A DNA stretch of 38,452 nucleotides from CAYVAP01 sp964343195 (GCA_964343195.1 CAYFIR010000059.1:1-38452); one strand, 5' to 3'; counted from the stretch's first letter, positions 31,232-38,452 are shown. A program made the numbers and translations. Notes: generated from the letters alone by a model not told the origin.

Positions 31232-34105
31232 CTACCTGCGCACCTCATCAAGTTCCAGCACTTCAACTTGTCCCAGTTCCTTCAGTTGCTCCATGTCAAA
31301 TCGGCTGGTGTCGCCATAGATGGTGATCACATAGGGCTGGCCCTGAATGGCCTTTTGATAAAAGGCCTGGATGTCCTCCATCGTCATGTCGGCGTAGGCC
31401 TCATAGGCGGCTTCGTTTGGATCGGTATCAAACCCCTGCCGCTGATATGTGCGGATGCGGTCGATGACGGCCCGGAAGTCGGGATAAGCGGTGACTACCT
31501 TCATTTGCAGGCTGCTGCGCAGGTCGTCCATGCGCTCGGGCTTGAGGGGCATATCAGTCACCAGGCCATGCATGACCTCAATGGCGTCCAGCGTCTTGTC
31601 CGCCTGACAGCCGATGTAGCCGATCATGCGACCTGATTCTCCCGCCATAACAGGCTGGTTATAGCTTGCCCCTGCTGAATAGGCCAGAGAGCGGTATTCG
31701 CGAATTTCCTGCAAAACCAGTCCCGAAAAGCCACCTCCAAAGTATTCGTTGAAGGCCTGCACCTGTGGATAATCCGCCGGGGTCATCTCCACACCGGGAA
31801 TAAAGAAATACACATGGCTTTGAACGGCCTTTTTGTCGTCAATGACCATGATACGGGGGCTACTGGGCTGCTGCTCGGGAATGAGCTGGAAGGGCTCAGC
31901 CTGCCCGTCTTCCGCAAGGGGCAGTTTGTCCAGTAGCAGCGTCTCGAGGTCCGCCACGGCAGTATTGCCTTCAAAGGTGATCTCCGCCTGATACTGCTCC
32001 GTCAGGGCCTTGAACTTCCCCAGTAGTTCCCCTGCTGAAGTTTCCTTGACATCGTCCAGACTGGGGCGGGTAAGGAAGGGGGAACGATCCCCATAAATCG
32101 CATAGTTGACCAGGGTGCGGCCCATCGTGCTGGGGCTTTCTTGCTCCAGTTTACGCTCGGTCTTGATCTGGTCATGCAGCAGGTCCATGACCTTGGGCTG
32201 TGGAACTGGAGCTTTCAGCCATTTCCCCAATAGCTCAAGCACTTGTTCCAGGTTCTCTTCCTGCCCAGAGAGGTTCACCACAAACGTATTGTTACCCACA
32301 GCTATGGAATAGCTACATCCCAGGCTGGCAAAACGTTGCTTGAGTTCTTCCAGGTCCATTTCGTCTGTACCCGAATAATCCAGCACATTGCCCACCAGCG
32401 GGAGTGCCGGATCAGTCAGTTGTCCTTTTTGCCAGCGAATGGAGAGAGTAAAAATGTCGTTGAGGGGATTTTCATTGACCCACAGCTCATGGCCGCCGGG
32501 GAGGGTGGCGCGTTGCACATCGGCTTCGAAGTCCAGAAAACGAGGCGCAAAAGGCTGGCTCTGCATGGCTTCGAATTGTGCGGCGTAGGCCGAGCTGCCA
32601 TTCTGATCGGTGGTCACTGGCTCAAATGGCGGTTTGTCGAGCTTGGGTGGCTTCCCAAATCCCGTCCGGGAAATGATCTCTACCCGATTCTCGCCCAGGT
32701 AGCGATGGGCTACGGCTGCGACGTCCTCCATGCTGACTTCCTCCATGCGATCCGGATAGCTGAGATATTCTTCCCAGGTCATGCCCTGGGCAAAAGCCCA
32801 GCCGATGGTGCGCCCCCGAGCGTCCAGATCTTCCAGGCTGCGCTGAAAGTCTGCCGAAAGCGCGTTCTTCGCCGCCAAAAACAGGGTCTCAGGAATATTG
32901 CCAGCCTTTACCTCGTCGATGATGTTCAGCACCTTCTTTTTCACTCCGCCCAGCGGCTGCACGATGGGCTTGGGCACCAGGATCAGGTTAAATCCTCCGG
33001 CATCGAGGTAGCGGTCTCCAAAGCCAAAGGCATACATCACATCTCCATTTAGCTGCAACTGGTTGAGCATACCTGTTTCCTCCTCATTGAACAGCAGGTA
33101 TTCACAGAGGTCCATGGCCAATCGGTCAGGATGACCCATCGGAACGGTTTGCCAGCTCAACGTGCCTACTTTGATCGGCGTGATGCGCACCTTTTCGACC
33201 ACTTTGCCTTCGATGGGCTGTAGTTCTGGCAGATCCAGCTCTGGCACCGGGCGTGCTTCCCAGGCCCCGAAGCGGGATTCGATCATGGGCTTGACGCCCT
33301 CCGCATCAAAGTTGCCCGACAGGATCAGGGCCATGTTGCCGGGGACGTAGTTTTTCTCAAAAAACTCATACATCCGAATCAGCGAAGGCTTTTTCAGGTG
33401 CTCTACGGTTCCCAGAACGGACCATTGTCCATAGGGAAGATTGGGGTACAACTGGGAAGTTATTTGCTCCACAAATTTCCGCTCGATGTTGTCCATGGCG
33501 CGGTTTTTTTCCTCATAGACTACCTCCAACTCTGACTGAAACGACCGAAATACCGGATCGTCAAAGCGTGTGGAATAGAGGTCCAGCCAGCGCTCGATCT
33601 CATGGGCTGGGAAGGAGTTGTGGTAAAAGGTCATCTCATAGTTGGTGAAGGCATTGATACCGGTGCCTCCGATGCTGCGCAGCAGCCGATCAAACTCATT
33701 GGGCAAGCCATATTCCGAGGCTGCTTTGGCCTGCTCATTGATCTGCTGCTGTAGCTGGGCCTGTTGGGTGGGGTCTTCTGTCTGGGCGAGTTGCTCGTAC
33801 AGGCTGTTGATGGAATCGAGGTGAGGCCGCTCGGCTTCGTAATCCATGGTGCCCATGGTTTGGGTGCCCTTGAACAGCAGGTGCTCCAGGTAGTGGGCCA
33901 TGCCGGTAGCTTCTGGCGACTCGTGTTTGGCCCCGGCTTTCACCATCACAGCTCCAAACACACGGCTGGCGGTAGGATCAGGGTTGAGGAGTACGGTCAG
34001 TCCGTTGTCCAGTTGGTAGGACTCAACTTCCAGCGCATGGTTGGTTTGGGCAAAGGTAAAGCAACCGCATATCAAGGCGGCCAGCAGGCTGAGATAGGAT
34101 TTCAT
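31232..34105 (-). CDS. M16 family zinc peptidase, two domains, secreted
   Basis: The 957-residue protein has a signal peptide (ending CFTFAQ, residue 20). The N-terminal M16 domain has the zinc motif HYLEH (H71, E74, H75), with the third ligand in VVYEEKNR (E198/E199). The spacing is longer than usual because of a helical insert at about 90-135. The C-terminal M16 half (from about residue 500) has no HxxEH and is the usual structural half, ending in the YVITIYGDTSRFD strand. It is predicted to be a periplasmic or cell-surface pitrilysin-like peptidase that degrades short peptides. Length is normal. A 12-bp palindrome follows its stop. Confidence 0.95.
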   Translation of the reverse strand: MKSYLSLLAALICGCFTFAQTNHALEVESYQLDNGLTVLLNPDPTASRVFGAVMVKAGAKHESPEATGMAHYLEHLLFKGTQTMGTMDYEAERPHLDSINSLYEQLAQTEDPTQQAQLQQQINEQAKAASEYGLPNEFDRLLRSIGGTGINAFTNYEMTFYHNSFPAHEIERWLDLYSTRFDDPVFRSFQSELEVVYEEKNRAMDNIERKFVEQITSQLYPNLPYGQWSVLGTVEHLKKPSLIRMYEFFEKNYVPGNMALILSGNFDAEGVKPMIESRFGAWEARPVPELDLPELQPIEGKVVEKVRITPIKVGTLSWQTVPMGHPDRLAMDLCEYLLFNEEETGMLNQLQLNGDVMYAFGFGDRYLDAGGFNLILVPKPIVQPLGGVKKKVLNIIDEVKAGNIPETLFLAAKNALSADFQRSLEDLDARGRTIGWAFAQGMTWEEYLSYPDRMEEVSMEDVAAVAHRYLGENRVEIISRTGFGKPPKLDKPPFEPVTTDQNGSSAYAAQFEAMQSQPFAPRFLDFEADVQRATLPGGHELWVNENPLNDIFTLSIRWQKGQLTDPALPLVGNVLDYSGTDEMDLEELKQRFASLGCSYSIAVGNNTFVVNLSGQEENLEQVLELLGKWLKAPVPQPKVMDLLHDQIKTERKLEQESPSTMGRTLVNYAIYGDRSPFLTRPSLDDVKETSAGELLGKFKALTEQYQAEITFEGNTAVADLETLLLDKLPLAEDGQAEPFQLIPEQQPSSPRIMVIDDKKAVQSHVYFFIPGVEMTPADYPQVQAFNEYFGGGFSGLVLQEIREYRSLAYSAGASYNQPVMAGESGRMIGYIGCQADKTLDAIEVMHGLVTDMPLKPERMDDLRSSLQMKVVTAYPDFRAVIDRIRTYQRQGFDTDPNEAAYEAYADMTMEDIQAFYQKAIQGQPYVITIYGDTSRFDMEQLKELGQVEVLELDEVRR

Positions 34106-34195
34106 GAGATAGGATTGTCCGGTTTGGTAAATTTTTGTTGATTAAGATACCATTTCTTTCCAGATCTTTCTGAGATAGCCCTTTTCTCCTTTGCC

Positions 34196-34672
34196 ATGGT
34201 ACCTCGCGCTGACATGCAGCGATACGTAGATCGCATCAATGAGCAACTGCCCGTCCACGCCTTGTGGGATGGGTACTACATCCGCATGTTTAAGCGAAAA
34301 AACCTGGTCATCGGTGGCAGTCAGGACTGGATCTACTTCCACAACGTGGACCTGATCTTTAAAAAGGTGATCTTCTTCAACCTGCCCTCTGATTGGCGCG
34401 ACACCGCCATCGAAGGCGAAGACCTGTTCAGGCTAAGTGACGAGGATGAATTTCGGCTTCACCACCCCGACTTTGACATACAAGATCGGCACGTATTTGC
34501 CATCGACCTCCACTATGATTTTAAGGGGGAGTACCAAAAGCACACCTTCTTCATCGTGGCAGCGAATGTCTTCTATGAGCGCTTGCAGGACCCGGTCGGC
34601 GACGGAATGATTCATTATGAAGATCCGATGGGAAGAGTGGGATTTCTCTGCAAGGAAAATCGGGTGAGGTGA
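34196..34672 (+). CDS. Hypothetical protein
   Basis: The product is 158 residues, acidic and aromatic, with no signal peptide or membrane helix, and beta-rich (DLIFKKVIFFNLPSDW, VFAIDLHYDFKG). I do not recognise it. Its G+C is like the chromosome background, unlike the AT-rich genes further right. It lies between the M16 gene (divergent) and the Rhs remnant, so it could be an immunity-type or unrelated protein; I cannot choose. The start is the first ATG at 34196; no strong ribosome binding site was seen. Confidence 0.6.
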   Translation: MVPRADMQRYVDRINEQLPVHALWDGYYIRMFKRKNLVIGGSQDWIYFHNVDLIFKKVIFFNLPSDWRDTAIEGEDLFRLSDEDEFRLHHPDFDIQDRHVFAIDLHYDFKGEYQKHTFFIVAANVFYERLQDPVGDGMIHYEDPMGRVGFLCKENRVR

Positions 34673-34681
34673 GGGGCCTGA

Positions 34682-35092
34682 TTGAATGTCAAATTACCCA
34701 GTAAGATTGGACAGACGCCTACTGGGCCGCTAGCGCGGGTTGAGATAGCAGCACCGTTATGGGCTATCAGGCCGATGTGCATGCCCATAGCGACTACTAT
34801 CTGGCAGTTTATCCCGCGAAGCGGGAGGATGGTGATGGAAGAGCGCACTGGGAGTGCGGAGGGGTATCGTTTTGGGTTTCAAGGGCAGGAGACCGATGAT
34901 GAGGTCTATGGCTCTGAGAATGCCGTCTTTTTCAAGTACCGTGTGCATGATGCACGGATTGGGAGGTTCTTGTCGATTGATCCGCTGGCTCCGGAGTATC
35001 CGTTTTATAGTCCGTATGCCTTCTCTGGGAATCGGGTGGTTGATGGGGTGGAGTTAGAGGGGTTGGAAATGTACCGAGTGAGGTCACCTTGA
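34682..35092 (+). pseudogene. Rhs repeat-associated core, 5'-truncated and frame-broken
   Basis: The C-terminal half of this frame is a clear Rhs core: YRFGFQGQETDDEVYG, FKYRVHDARIGRFLSIDPLAPEYPFYSPYAFSGNRVVDGVELEGLE. Just upstream, a different frame (34756-34800) encodes VMGYQADVHAHSDYY, the usual SDYYPFGM lead-in of Rhs cores. The two are split by an insert at 34801-34828 that replaces the expected PFG codons and contains the palindrome TCCCGC-GAA-GCGGGA. There is no N-terminal Rhs barrel. The core ends in a TGA (35090-35092), after which the same frame continues into the next segment. So this is the 3' remnant of an Rhs polymorphic toxin. Confidence 0.75.
34801..34828 (+). repeat. Frame-breaking palindromic insert in the Rhs remnant
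   Basis: About 28 bp replace the expected 8-9 bp encoding PFG of an SDYYPFGM motif. The insert holds the palindrome TCCCGC-GAA-GCGGGA (34812-34826), which resembles the TCCCGC-AGA-GCGGGA hairpin of repeat R1. Confidence 0.55.
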
Positions 35093-35113
35093 TGGGCGGC
35101 TCGATTATATAAT

Positions 35114-35440
35114 ATGGCTTTATCTGGGGCTACGGAGGAGCAATTAATGGGAAAAGTAGAATATGCGAGGAGAGCATGTCTATCAATGCATCCAGGAGAC
35201 AGCGCTGAGGCAAAGAGGTACCTTCGAGAGACAGTAGCTTACTCAGGCGAGCTTGTCGAGAGGAGGGAGAGTGAGTATGGTGATTTTGTGATTTACGGAA
35301 CTAGGCCAACTCCAGAAGGGCCAGAAACATTTACGATTATTGCCCGATTTGGCCCCAGGCCATTCGAAGATGGTAACTCACCTGTTGATAATATTGAAGA
35401 TCAATTTAGTTGGGATAATTTTTGGGGTCCGGGTGTTTAG
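35114..35440 (+). CDS. Probable Rhs toxin-domain segment (108 aa), remnant of a longer frame
   Basis: The 108-residue product starts at 35114. It lies in the same frame as the Rhs core, separated from it by a TGA and seven codons. It ends in TAG (35438), after which the same frame stays open for 44 more codons (GAFTLGSTSALKVISLLNS...) to a stop at 35573-35575, overlapping the immunity-like gene at 35562 by 14 bp. This layout (core, variable C-terminal domain, overlapping downstream gene) is the Rhs toxin-immunity arrangement. I do not recognise the toxin fold. The two in-frame stops suggest inactivation; sequence error or recoding is possible. Confidence 0.5.
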   Translation: MALSGATEEQLMGKVEYARRACLSMHPGDSAEAKRYLRETVAYSGELVERRESEYGDFVIYGTRPTPEGPETFTIIARFGPRPFEDGNSPVDNIEDQFSWDNFWGPGV

Positions 35441-35561
35441 GGGGCCTTTACACTGGGGAGTACTTCAGCACTAAAAGTCATTAGTTTATTAAATTCCGAA
35501 CGATCCTCAATCATGAAAGCATTAAAGGCTGCTGATCAAACCCAAAAAAATAGTACAGAAA

Positions 35562-36059
35562 ATGAAGATGAATAGACTTTTTAAGGGTAAGTCACAAACT
35601 TTGGGACTATGGATCCCAATGTTTATTGGAGGCGTTCTAAGCTATGTCACCTCTATTAACAAAGCTGGTATAGTTAATTGGGAAAAGATGGGTTATCTAA
35701 TTTTGCTCACTGTAATTATACAGTATCTATTTCTTGCGTGGGCTTTCTTTAAATATGAAATATATGAAGACAAAATTGTGATTAAGTTCCCTTTCCGAGT
35801 TAGCAGCCTTGATAAAGTTATTTATTTAGAATCCATTAAGATTATAAGCTATGAGGATAGTGTAGGAGGCTCTGGCTATGATGCAACAAGTACTGTAAAA
35901 GTCTATTACATACAAGAGGGGAAGGCTAATAAGCTAAATCTTCCGTTACACGATTGGAAGAAAAGGGATGTGGCTGAGGTTCTTTCCATTTTTAAGAAAT
36001 TCAATGTCCCACTCAAAATTAATTCTAGGCATAAACACATTATGCAAATCAAGGGCTAG
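35562..36059 (+). CDS. Membrane-anchored orphan immunity-like protein
   Basis: The 165-residue product has two N-terminal membrane segments (LGLWIPMFIGGVLSYVTSI and MGYLILLTVIIQYLFLAWAFF) followed by a beta-rich domain (YEIYEDKIVIKFPFRVSSLDKVIYLESIKIISYEDS), a bacterial PH-like topology. The start overlaps the end of the Rhs toxin frame by 14 bp, as expected for a coupled immunity gene. The gene is markedly more AT-rich than the chromosome background, a common sign of recent transfer. The immunity role is inferred from position; no specific family is recognised. Confidence 0.65.
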   Translation: MKMNRLFKGKSQTLGLWIPMFIGGVLSYVTSINKAGIVNWEKMGYLILLTVIIQYLFLAWAFFKYEIYEDKIVIKFPFRVSSLDKVIYLESIKIISYEDSVGGSGYDATSTVKVYYIQEGKANKLNLPLHDWKKRDVAEVLSIFKKFNVPLKINSRHKHIMQIKG

Positions 36060-36062
36060 AAA

Positions 36063-36155
36063 TCCCCTGCTCCCCCGGACTTCCCAATAACAAAATGCTG
36101 AGTCGGATTTCGTGGCCGTGTGCAGGCCTGTGCGTAATCCGACTCGGTATTTTCC
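36063..36155. repeat. Cassette-end hairpin repeat A
   Basis: About 93 bp, repeated at 37208-37298. It contains GAGTCGGATT and AATCCGACTC as a 10-bp inverted repeat around CGTGGCCGTGTGCA. It starts 4 bp after the stop of the immunity-like gene at 35562-36059. Confidence 0.8.
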
Positions 36156-36205
36156 CCAGCGCCCCATCAACCCATGCAACCCTCAACCTCACATACTTCC
36201 ATTCC

Positions 36206-36322
36206 ATGAAGCATCTGACCTTCCTGTTGCTGCCAGGCCTGTGGGCTTTTCATCCCGCTCAGGTCGATAGCGTCTCGGCTTGTGATAGTCTGGAGGCCGA
36301 TTTCACCTGCTTTTCTGCTTAA
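36206..36322 (+). pseudogene. Short signal-peptide-like frame, probable gene fragment
   Basis: A 38-codon frame beginning MKHLTFLLLPGLWAFHPAQVD looks like a secretion signal, then stops after a short Cys-containing tail. It follows repeat A by 50 bp. It may be the 5' stub of a lost secreted protein or chance; support is weak. Confidence 0.3.
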
Positions 36323-36343
36323 ATTGGCCAAAATGCCGGAATT

Positions 36344-36427
36344 ATGCTGAAAGTTCTTGAGTTGGTTTGTCAACAGTTGGAAGCCCTGAGAATTCCCTAT
36401 ATGATTTCGGGAAGCATAGCCTTTTAA
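36344..36427 (+). pseudogene. N-terminal fragment of a nucleotidyltransferase
   Basis: A 27-residue frame has the pattern MLKVLELVCQQLEALRIPYM...SGSIAF. This resembles the N terminus of AbiEii/MNT-type nucleotidyltransferase-fold proteins, where the (V/I)SGSIA motif precedes the catalytic site. The frame ends right after the motif; no catalytic DxD remains. It is interpreted as a truncated remnant joined to foreign sequence at about 36421. Confidence 0.45.
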
Positions 36428-36576
36428 TGTGTACACCATATCTCGGCCCTGCAGGTGGACAATATCCATCACATGGAATCATGTCTCCCGTTGGTGGAGA
36501 TGATACCGCACCAACAAACAGCGAGTTCGAGTCTATGATGCAAAATGTATCGGGAACGCTAAAGCTAATAGAATAA
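36428..36576 (+). pseudogene. Possible 3' remnant of an Rhs toxin domain
   Basis: The frame ending at 36576 (TAA) encodes ..MCTPYLGPAGGQYPSHG..TNSEFESMMQNVSGTLKLIE and stops 2 bp before the ATG of the next gene. Its upstream part runs in another frame into the nucleotidyltransferase fragment, so it has no start of its own. Its position directly before an immunity-like gene suggests the tail of a displaced toxin domain; this is inferred from layout only. Confidence 0.35.
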
Positions 36577-36578
36577 AA

Positions 36579-37151
36579 ATGAAAAAAATCTCATTGCTTG
36601 TATTATCCCTATCCAGCTTCTCGCTTGCCGCACAGGAGGTTTTGCTGGAAGGTTTCTTTGTTCAAGAGGTTAAGTTTCTGTCAAAAGAAGAATACCTCCC
36701 TGAAGGGAATCAAGATTACTATCTTATTCCCCAATTCGGATTAAGATTCACAAATTCCGTTGACCAATTAGATTCCTTAACGGAACTGTTTCAAAGAAAT
36801 GATTCCATACTGTACCTATATCGAGCAGGATTTACTCCGCTATGTTTTGATCTTAATGACTCTGTGAATTTGTCTATGAACTATGGACTTAAAGATTTCT
36901 TAGAAAACTATGCCCCCTTTGAAGAACTTGTGGAACATAATACCATGGTTATGGATCATAAGACTTACGACTATTTGAAAGACAAAAAAAGTTATTTCAT
37001 ATTTTATGGATCTTTAATGGCTGTAAGATTGGCAAATAAGGATTGTAAGGGCGTAAGTTCATGGGATAAATTCTTCTATGGTAGGGCAAATTTCTTTGTC
37101 TTAGACTCCTCCTTAAATCGCATAAACGTTCTATTTTGGAGTTTTCTTTAA
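36579..37151 (+). CDS. Secreted orphan immunity-like protein
   Basis: The 190-residue product has a clear signal peptide (MKKISLLVLSLSSFSLAAQ), an acidic, aromatic mature domain, and a C-terminal FWSFL. It is AT-rich compared with the rest of the window. I do not recognise a family. It starts 2 bp after the preceding toxin-like remnant and is followed by repeat B, mirroring the first immunity-like gene and repeat A. Immunity is therefore inferred from the layout; it could equally be an unrelated secreted protein. Confidence 0.6.
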   Translation: MKKISLLVLSLSSFSLAAQEVLLEGFFVQEVKFLSKEEYLPEGNQDYYLIPQFGLRFTNSVDQLDSLTELFQRNDSILYLYRAGFTPLCFDLNDSVNLSMNYGLKDFLENYAPFEELVEHNTMVMDHKTYDYLKDKKSYFIFYGSLMAVRLANKDCKGVSSWDKFFYGRANFFVLDSSLNRINVLFWSFL

Positions 37152-37207
37152 CTGGCCTTTTCTGTCCCTACTCGCGCCCGGAGTCCTCTCCCGCTCCTCT
37201 GGATTTC

Positions 37208-37298
37208 TCCCCGCTCCCCAGGACTTCCCTTTCAAAATGCTGAGTCGGATTTCGTGGCCGTGTGCAAGCCTGAAGCGTAATCCGACTCGGTATTTTCC
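37208..37298. repeat. Cassette-end hairpin repeat B
   Basis: The second copy of repeat A (about 80-90% identical by eye) contains the same 10-bp inverted repeat. It starts 56 bp after the stop of the second immunity-like gene. Confidence 0.8.
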
Positions 37299-37502
37299 AC
37301 TGCTGCTGCGGCCTCAGACCGCCCCAAAACCCATTCCCCCCTTTGCAAAAGGGGGGTGGCATTTCGCCCGGCGAAATGTCGGGGGGATTCGATGACATAG
37401 CGGGTGCGGAGCCCCGAAGACTAGCCCAGATCGACGTTCCGCCACAGGCGGATGCACAAGCATAGGAGTCCTCGATCAACCCTTTTCTTACCACTCCCAC
37501 GG

Positions 37503-37644
37503 GTCATCCTGAGGAGCGACCGTAGGAAGCGACGAAGGAACTTGCAGGCGGCACTTTCCCACGCTGCTTGCTCAAGTGCTCCGCTGGAAAGTGCAGTGGT
37601 TAAGGTCCTTCACCTCTCCGCTATGCTGCGAGGTTCAGGATGAC
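37503..37644. repeat. GTCATCCTGA-type inverted-end element, copy 1
   Basis: GTCATCCTGA (37503) and TCAGGATGAC (37635-37644) are inverted ends, with further partial pairing inward (GAAGGA.CTT / AAGGTCCTTC). This resembles the widespread short palindromic repeat in Bacteroidota genomes. It lies inside the tandem array. Confidence 0.6.
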
Positions 37645-37674
37645 TTTGGGGATATTAAGAATGCAGCCCTCTTA

Positions 37675-37703
37675 CTTGCTGCGCGGTTTTAACCCGCAGC
37701 AAG
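37675..37703. repeat. Strong hairpin CTTGCTGCG..CGCAGCAAG, copy 1
   Basis: The 29-bp segment folds into a stem of 9 bp, one bulge, then GGTT/AACC with a TT loop. An identical segment is at 38126-38154. Confidence 0.75.
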
Positions 37704-37962
37704 GGGGTGTCATCAGATCCCCCCGCTTTTCGCCACGGGCGAAAACCACCCCCCTTCTCTGCTGCGCGCCGAAGGGGGGAAAGTTTCTGCTGCGGCCCCT
37801 GACCGCCCCAAAACCCATTCCCACCTTGGCAAAAGGGGGGGGGCATTTCGCCCAGCGAAATGTCGGGGGGATTCGATGACATGGCGGGTGCGGAGACCCG
37901 AAGACTAGCAGGATCGAGGATCGGAGTCCTTGATCAGCCTTTTTCCTTACCACTCCCACGGG

Positions 37963-38094
37963 GTCATCCAGAGGCGGAACGACGAAGGACCTCACAGGCA
38001 TCATTTTCCCACATAGCACTGGATCGGGTAACGCTGGAAAGTGCTACTGTTAAGGTCCTTCACCTCTCCGCTATGCTGCGAGGTTCAGGATGAC
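37963..38094. repeat. GTCATCC-type inverted-end element, copy 2
   Basis: Same element as 37503-37644, with a degraded left end (GTCATCCAGA) and an intact right end (TCAGGATGAC). Confidence 0.55.
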
Positions 38095-38125
38095 TTTGGG
38101 GATATTGTAGAAGGCAGCCCTCTTA

Positions 38126-38154
38126 CTTGCTGCGCGGTTTTAACCCGCAGCAAG
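38126..38154. repeat. Strong hairpin CTTGCTGCG..CGCAGCAAG, copy 2
   Basis: Identical to 37675-37703. Confidence 0.75.
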
Positions 38155-38398
38155 GGGGTTTCCTCAGATCCCCCCGCTTTTCGCCACAGGCGCCCCCCCC
38201 TTCTCTGCTGCGCGCCGAAGGGGGAAAAGTTGCTGCTTCGGCCCCAGGCCGCCCCCAAACCCATTCTCCCCTTAGCAAAAGGGGGGTGGCATTTCGCCCA
38301 GCGAAATGTCGGGGGGATTCGATGACATGGCGGGTGCGGAGACCCGAATACTCGCAGGGTCGAGGATCGGAGTCCTCGATCAACCGTTTCCTTACCAT

Positions 38399-38452
38399 GT
38401 AGCCTTCCCCCTTGCCGCTACCACAATTTAGTAGAAAGCGTTATAATGAATT
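38399..38452. other. Right edge after the tandem array
   Basis: The array similarity stops at about 38398. The remaining 54 bp resemble neither copy and show no gene. Confidence 0.5.

Larger units (their letters stand above)
37309..38398. repeat. GC-rich tandem array of a ~450-480-bp composite repeat
   Basis: Nearly three copies (37309-37788, 37789-38232 and a partial 38233-38398) share ordered blocks. These are CCCCAAAACCCATTC, a C-run/G-run hairpin, CATTTCGCC(C)GGCGAAATG-type palindromes (37360-37378, 37844-37862, 38290-38308), a (G/C)GAGTCCT inverted segment, a GTCATCC element, and a CTTGCTGCG hairpin. The anchor GCCCC(A/C)AAAC is at 37321, 37805 and 38251. All frames over it are repeat-encoded and share the same low-complexity peptides; I accept none as a gene. 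Confidence 0.75.

Noticed and set aside
31033..31266. A 77-residue minus-strand frame at the Uma2-M16 junction
   Set aside because: It runs across two strong hairpins and has no homology-like pattern, so it is not a gene.
32243..33052. A 269-residue + strand frame inside the M16 gene
   Set aside because: It is a shadow of the peptidase gene, which has the zinc motif and signal peptide.
36520..36545. A tRNA-like GTTCGAGTC string
   Set aside because: No acceptor, D or anticodon arms surround it; it lies inside a frame that precedes the immunity-like gene.
37452..38402. Several 60-115-residue frames over the right-hand repeat array (for example 37640-37879, 37672-38019, 38041-38325)
   Set aside because: They share the same low-complexity repeat-encoded peptides in several frames and strands; they are by-products of the GC-rich palindromes, not genes.
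1..38452. CRISPR array, complete insertion sequence or integrase
   Set aside because: No regularly spaced short repeats, Cas genes, transposase or recombinase were seen; only non-autonomous repeats are present.

Overview
The window looks like a chromosomal segment of a Bacteroidota bacterium, probably Saprospiria/Lewinella-like. This rests on family content and gene style, not on a marker gene. The content includes many secreted lipoproteins, a Bacteroidota-type alternative GlmU (sugar nucleotidyltransferase/acyltransferase), an AAA-ATPase/PD-(D/E)XK (DUF1703-type) protein, a DUF3352 protein, a two-domain M16 peptidase, Rhs remnants and few Shine-Dalgarno sites. A good Bacteroidota-type promoter (-33 TTTC, 19 bases, -7 TACCTTTG) sits before argH.

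Layout. 0.2-5.9 kb: a minus-strand run of secreted or membrane proteins of unknown role, including a DUF885 protein that has lost its metal-site histidines. 6.0-12.2 kb: a lipoprotein, a class I methyltransferase that probably starts at a CTG codon, the AAA/nuclease protein, the DUF3352 protein and a tandem universal stress protein. 12.4-14.3 kb: a redoxin, a TlpA-like lipoprotein and a 4'-phosphopantetheinyl transferase; the last two overlap by 80 bp across a nine-base G tract. 14.7-20.3 kb: SNF2 helicase, DppC-type permease and class 3 aldehyde dehydrogenase. 20.2-24.6 kb: alpha/beta hydrolase, PAP2 phosphatase, a YD-repeat-like secreted protein and enolase with a clear terminator. 24.8-30 kb: alternative GlmU, an HD protein with a decayed P-loop, a cluster of DnaA-box-like 9-mers (candidate origin), arfB, a biotin carrier protein and argH. 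30-34 kb: small repeats, a Uma2 nuclease and the M16 peptidase.

34.2-38.4 kb is accessory DNA. It holds a decayed 3' end of an Rhs polymorphic-toxin gene, with a palindromic frame-breaking insert and two in-frame stops. AT-rich orphan immunity-like genes follow, with gene fragments including the N terminus of a nucleotidyltransferase. Two copies of a ~92-bp hairpin repeat lie just downstream of the immunity-like genes. The window ends in a GC-rich, non-coding tandem array (period about 450-480 bp) built from nested palindromes.

The most distinctive signal is a pair of small palindromic repeat families (165 bp and ~140 bp) that begin with CTAG. In three of three insertions one edge coincides exactly with the TAG stop codon of a minus-strand gene (redoxin, YD protein, Uma2). 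The Rhs graveyard, the dual-coding G9 overlap, the DnaA-box cluster and the decayed-active-site enzymes are the other points worth checking. No tRNA, rRNA, CRISPR array or intact transposase was seen.
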